A DNA stretch of 64,000 nt, taken from Nostoc sp. LEGE 12450 (GTDB lineage: Bacteria > Cyanobacteriota > Cyanobacteriia > Cyanobacteriales > Nostocaceae). Within the stretch, counting starts at the first letter, position 1, and each line of letters begins with the position of its first letter. The notes beneath the pieces were generated by a model. The model had not been told where the DNA came from and made no database searches. It saw only the letters and a program-made list of their open reading frames with translations. Made by a program: the position numbers and the translations under genes. The stretch covers positions 1-64,000 of the forward strand of contig NZ_JADEXU010000014.1 in NCBI RefSeq assembly GCF_015206895.1, given 5' to 3'. Positions 63,814 through 64,000 of the stretch are shown in pieces.

Positions 63814-64000
63814 TTATTCTGTTTTGAGCGGTAAGATACCACTCATTTGTTCTAGATTTAACGCTGTGGCTAAGTCTGCTTCACTCATCAACCCCCGTTC
63901 TAAAACAATCTGCCGCAGGGATTTACCAGTTTCTAAAGATTCTTTAGCTACAGCAGCAGCGTTTAAATAACCAATGTGGGTGTTTAGTGCGGTTACTAAA
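63814..64000 (-). CDS. fumC: Fumarate hydratase class II, C-terminal part
   Basis: The last 61 residues are visible: LVTALNTHIGYLNAAAVAKE, LETGKSLRQIVLERGLMSEA and ALNLEQMSGILPLKTE, then a stop. This is the C-terminal end of fumarase C (usual LVTALNPHIGYDNAA...). The rest lies beyond the right edge. The enzyme hydrates fumarate to malate in the citric acid cycle. Aspartate ammonia-lyase has a similar end, so a small doubt remains until the active-site region is seen. Confidence 0.85.
   Translation of the reverse strand, partial: LVTALNTHIGYLNAAAVAKESLETGKSLRQIVLERGLMSEADLATALNLEQMSGILPLKTE

Overview
The window looks like chromosome from a filamentous, heterocyst-type cyanobacterium close to Nostoc/Anabaena. 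The octamer GCGATCGC (HIP1) is scattered through most genes and spacers. Heptanucleotide tandem repeats such as CCCATTC and ATTCGTA and many short dispersed palindromes fill the spacers. Several proteins belong to families known mainly from cyanobacteria (DUF1824, DUF1802, DUF1995, a kinase/ATPase/GAF/histidine-kinase giant, a CrtISO-like oxidoreductase, HtrA, PEP-CTERM). I found no rRNA, no tRNA, no CRISPR array and no complete insertion sequence.

Layout. 1-8 kb: a partial four-helix-bundle protein, a hybrid Ser/Thr-kinase/histidine-kinase, a sulfite-oxidase-type molybdoenzyme and a convergent haem-oxygenase-like (probably diiron) protein. 9-15 kb: an exported CHAT protease with TPRs, a lipoprotein, two terminator-like hairpins, an aldo/keto reductase remnant, DUF1802, and a small gene behind a good match to an NtcA promoter. 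15-23 kb: gamma-glutamyltransferase, a TacA/TacT-type toxin-antitoxin pair, a Uma2 nuclease, a three-gene osmoprotectant ABC transporter with overlapping genes, a 21-bp tandem repeat and a RelB/RelE-type pair. 23-27 kb: a 1248-residue CHAT-NTPase-TPR protein and a small membrane protein. 27-33 kb: ABC-F ATPase, DUF1824, an SPFH/prohibitin protein, a CrtISO-like oxidoreductase and a PEP-CTERM protein. 34-39 kb: a zinc-ribbon/kinase/FGE-fold protein whose last residues resemble a diversity-generating retroelement target, its operon partner, an orphan PotC-type permease and a GT4 glycosyltransferase. 39.5-47 kb: a lipoprotein of the phospholipase-D fold with a ComEA-like tail, a cysteine desulfurase, a 1274-residue nuclease-STAND protein resembling antiviral STAND (Avs) sensors, and an orphan VapB with a broken VapC. 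47-56 kb: a tiny membrane protein, DUF1995, a large zinc metalloprotease, a pentapeptide-repeat protein, a LOG-family protein and a decayed WD40 gene. 56-64 kb: a PBP4-type carboxypeptidase, HtrA, a metallo-beta-lactamase-fold protein that has lost its metal motif, panD, ppa, a small membrane protein, DUF362 and the C-terminal end of fumarase.

How the parts relate. Most core genes stand alone. The clear operons are the osmoprotectant transporter (20.4-21.2 kb back to 18.9 kb), kinase-FGE plus its small partner (36.3 to 34.0 kb), and panD plus the MBL-fold gene (60.4 to 59.1 kb). The accessory layer is rich in conflict-type genes: three toxin-antitoxin loci (one broken), two CHAT proteins and one nuclease-STAND protein. 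I regard the nuclease-STAND gene (42645-46469), the CHAT-STAND neighbourhood (22235-27320) and the possible DGR target (34459-36297) as the best leads for something not yet described. Three decayed genes (aldo/keto reductase, WD40, VapC), one of which falls partly within the listed reading frames, show that the spacers are partly gene graveyards.
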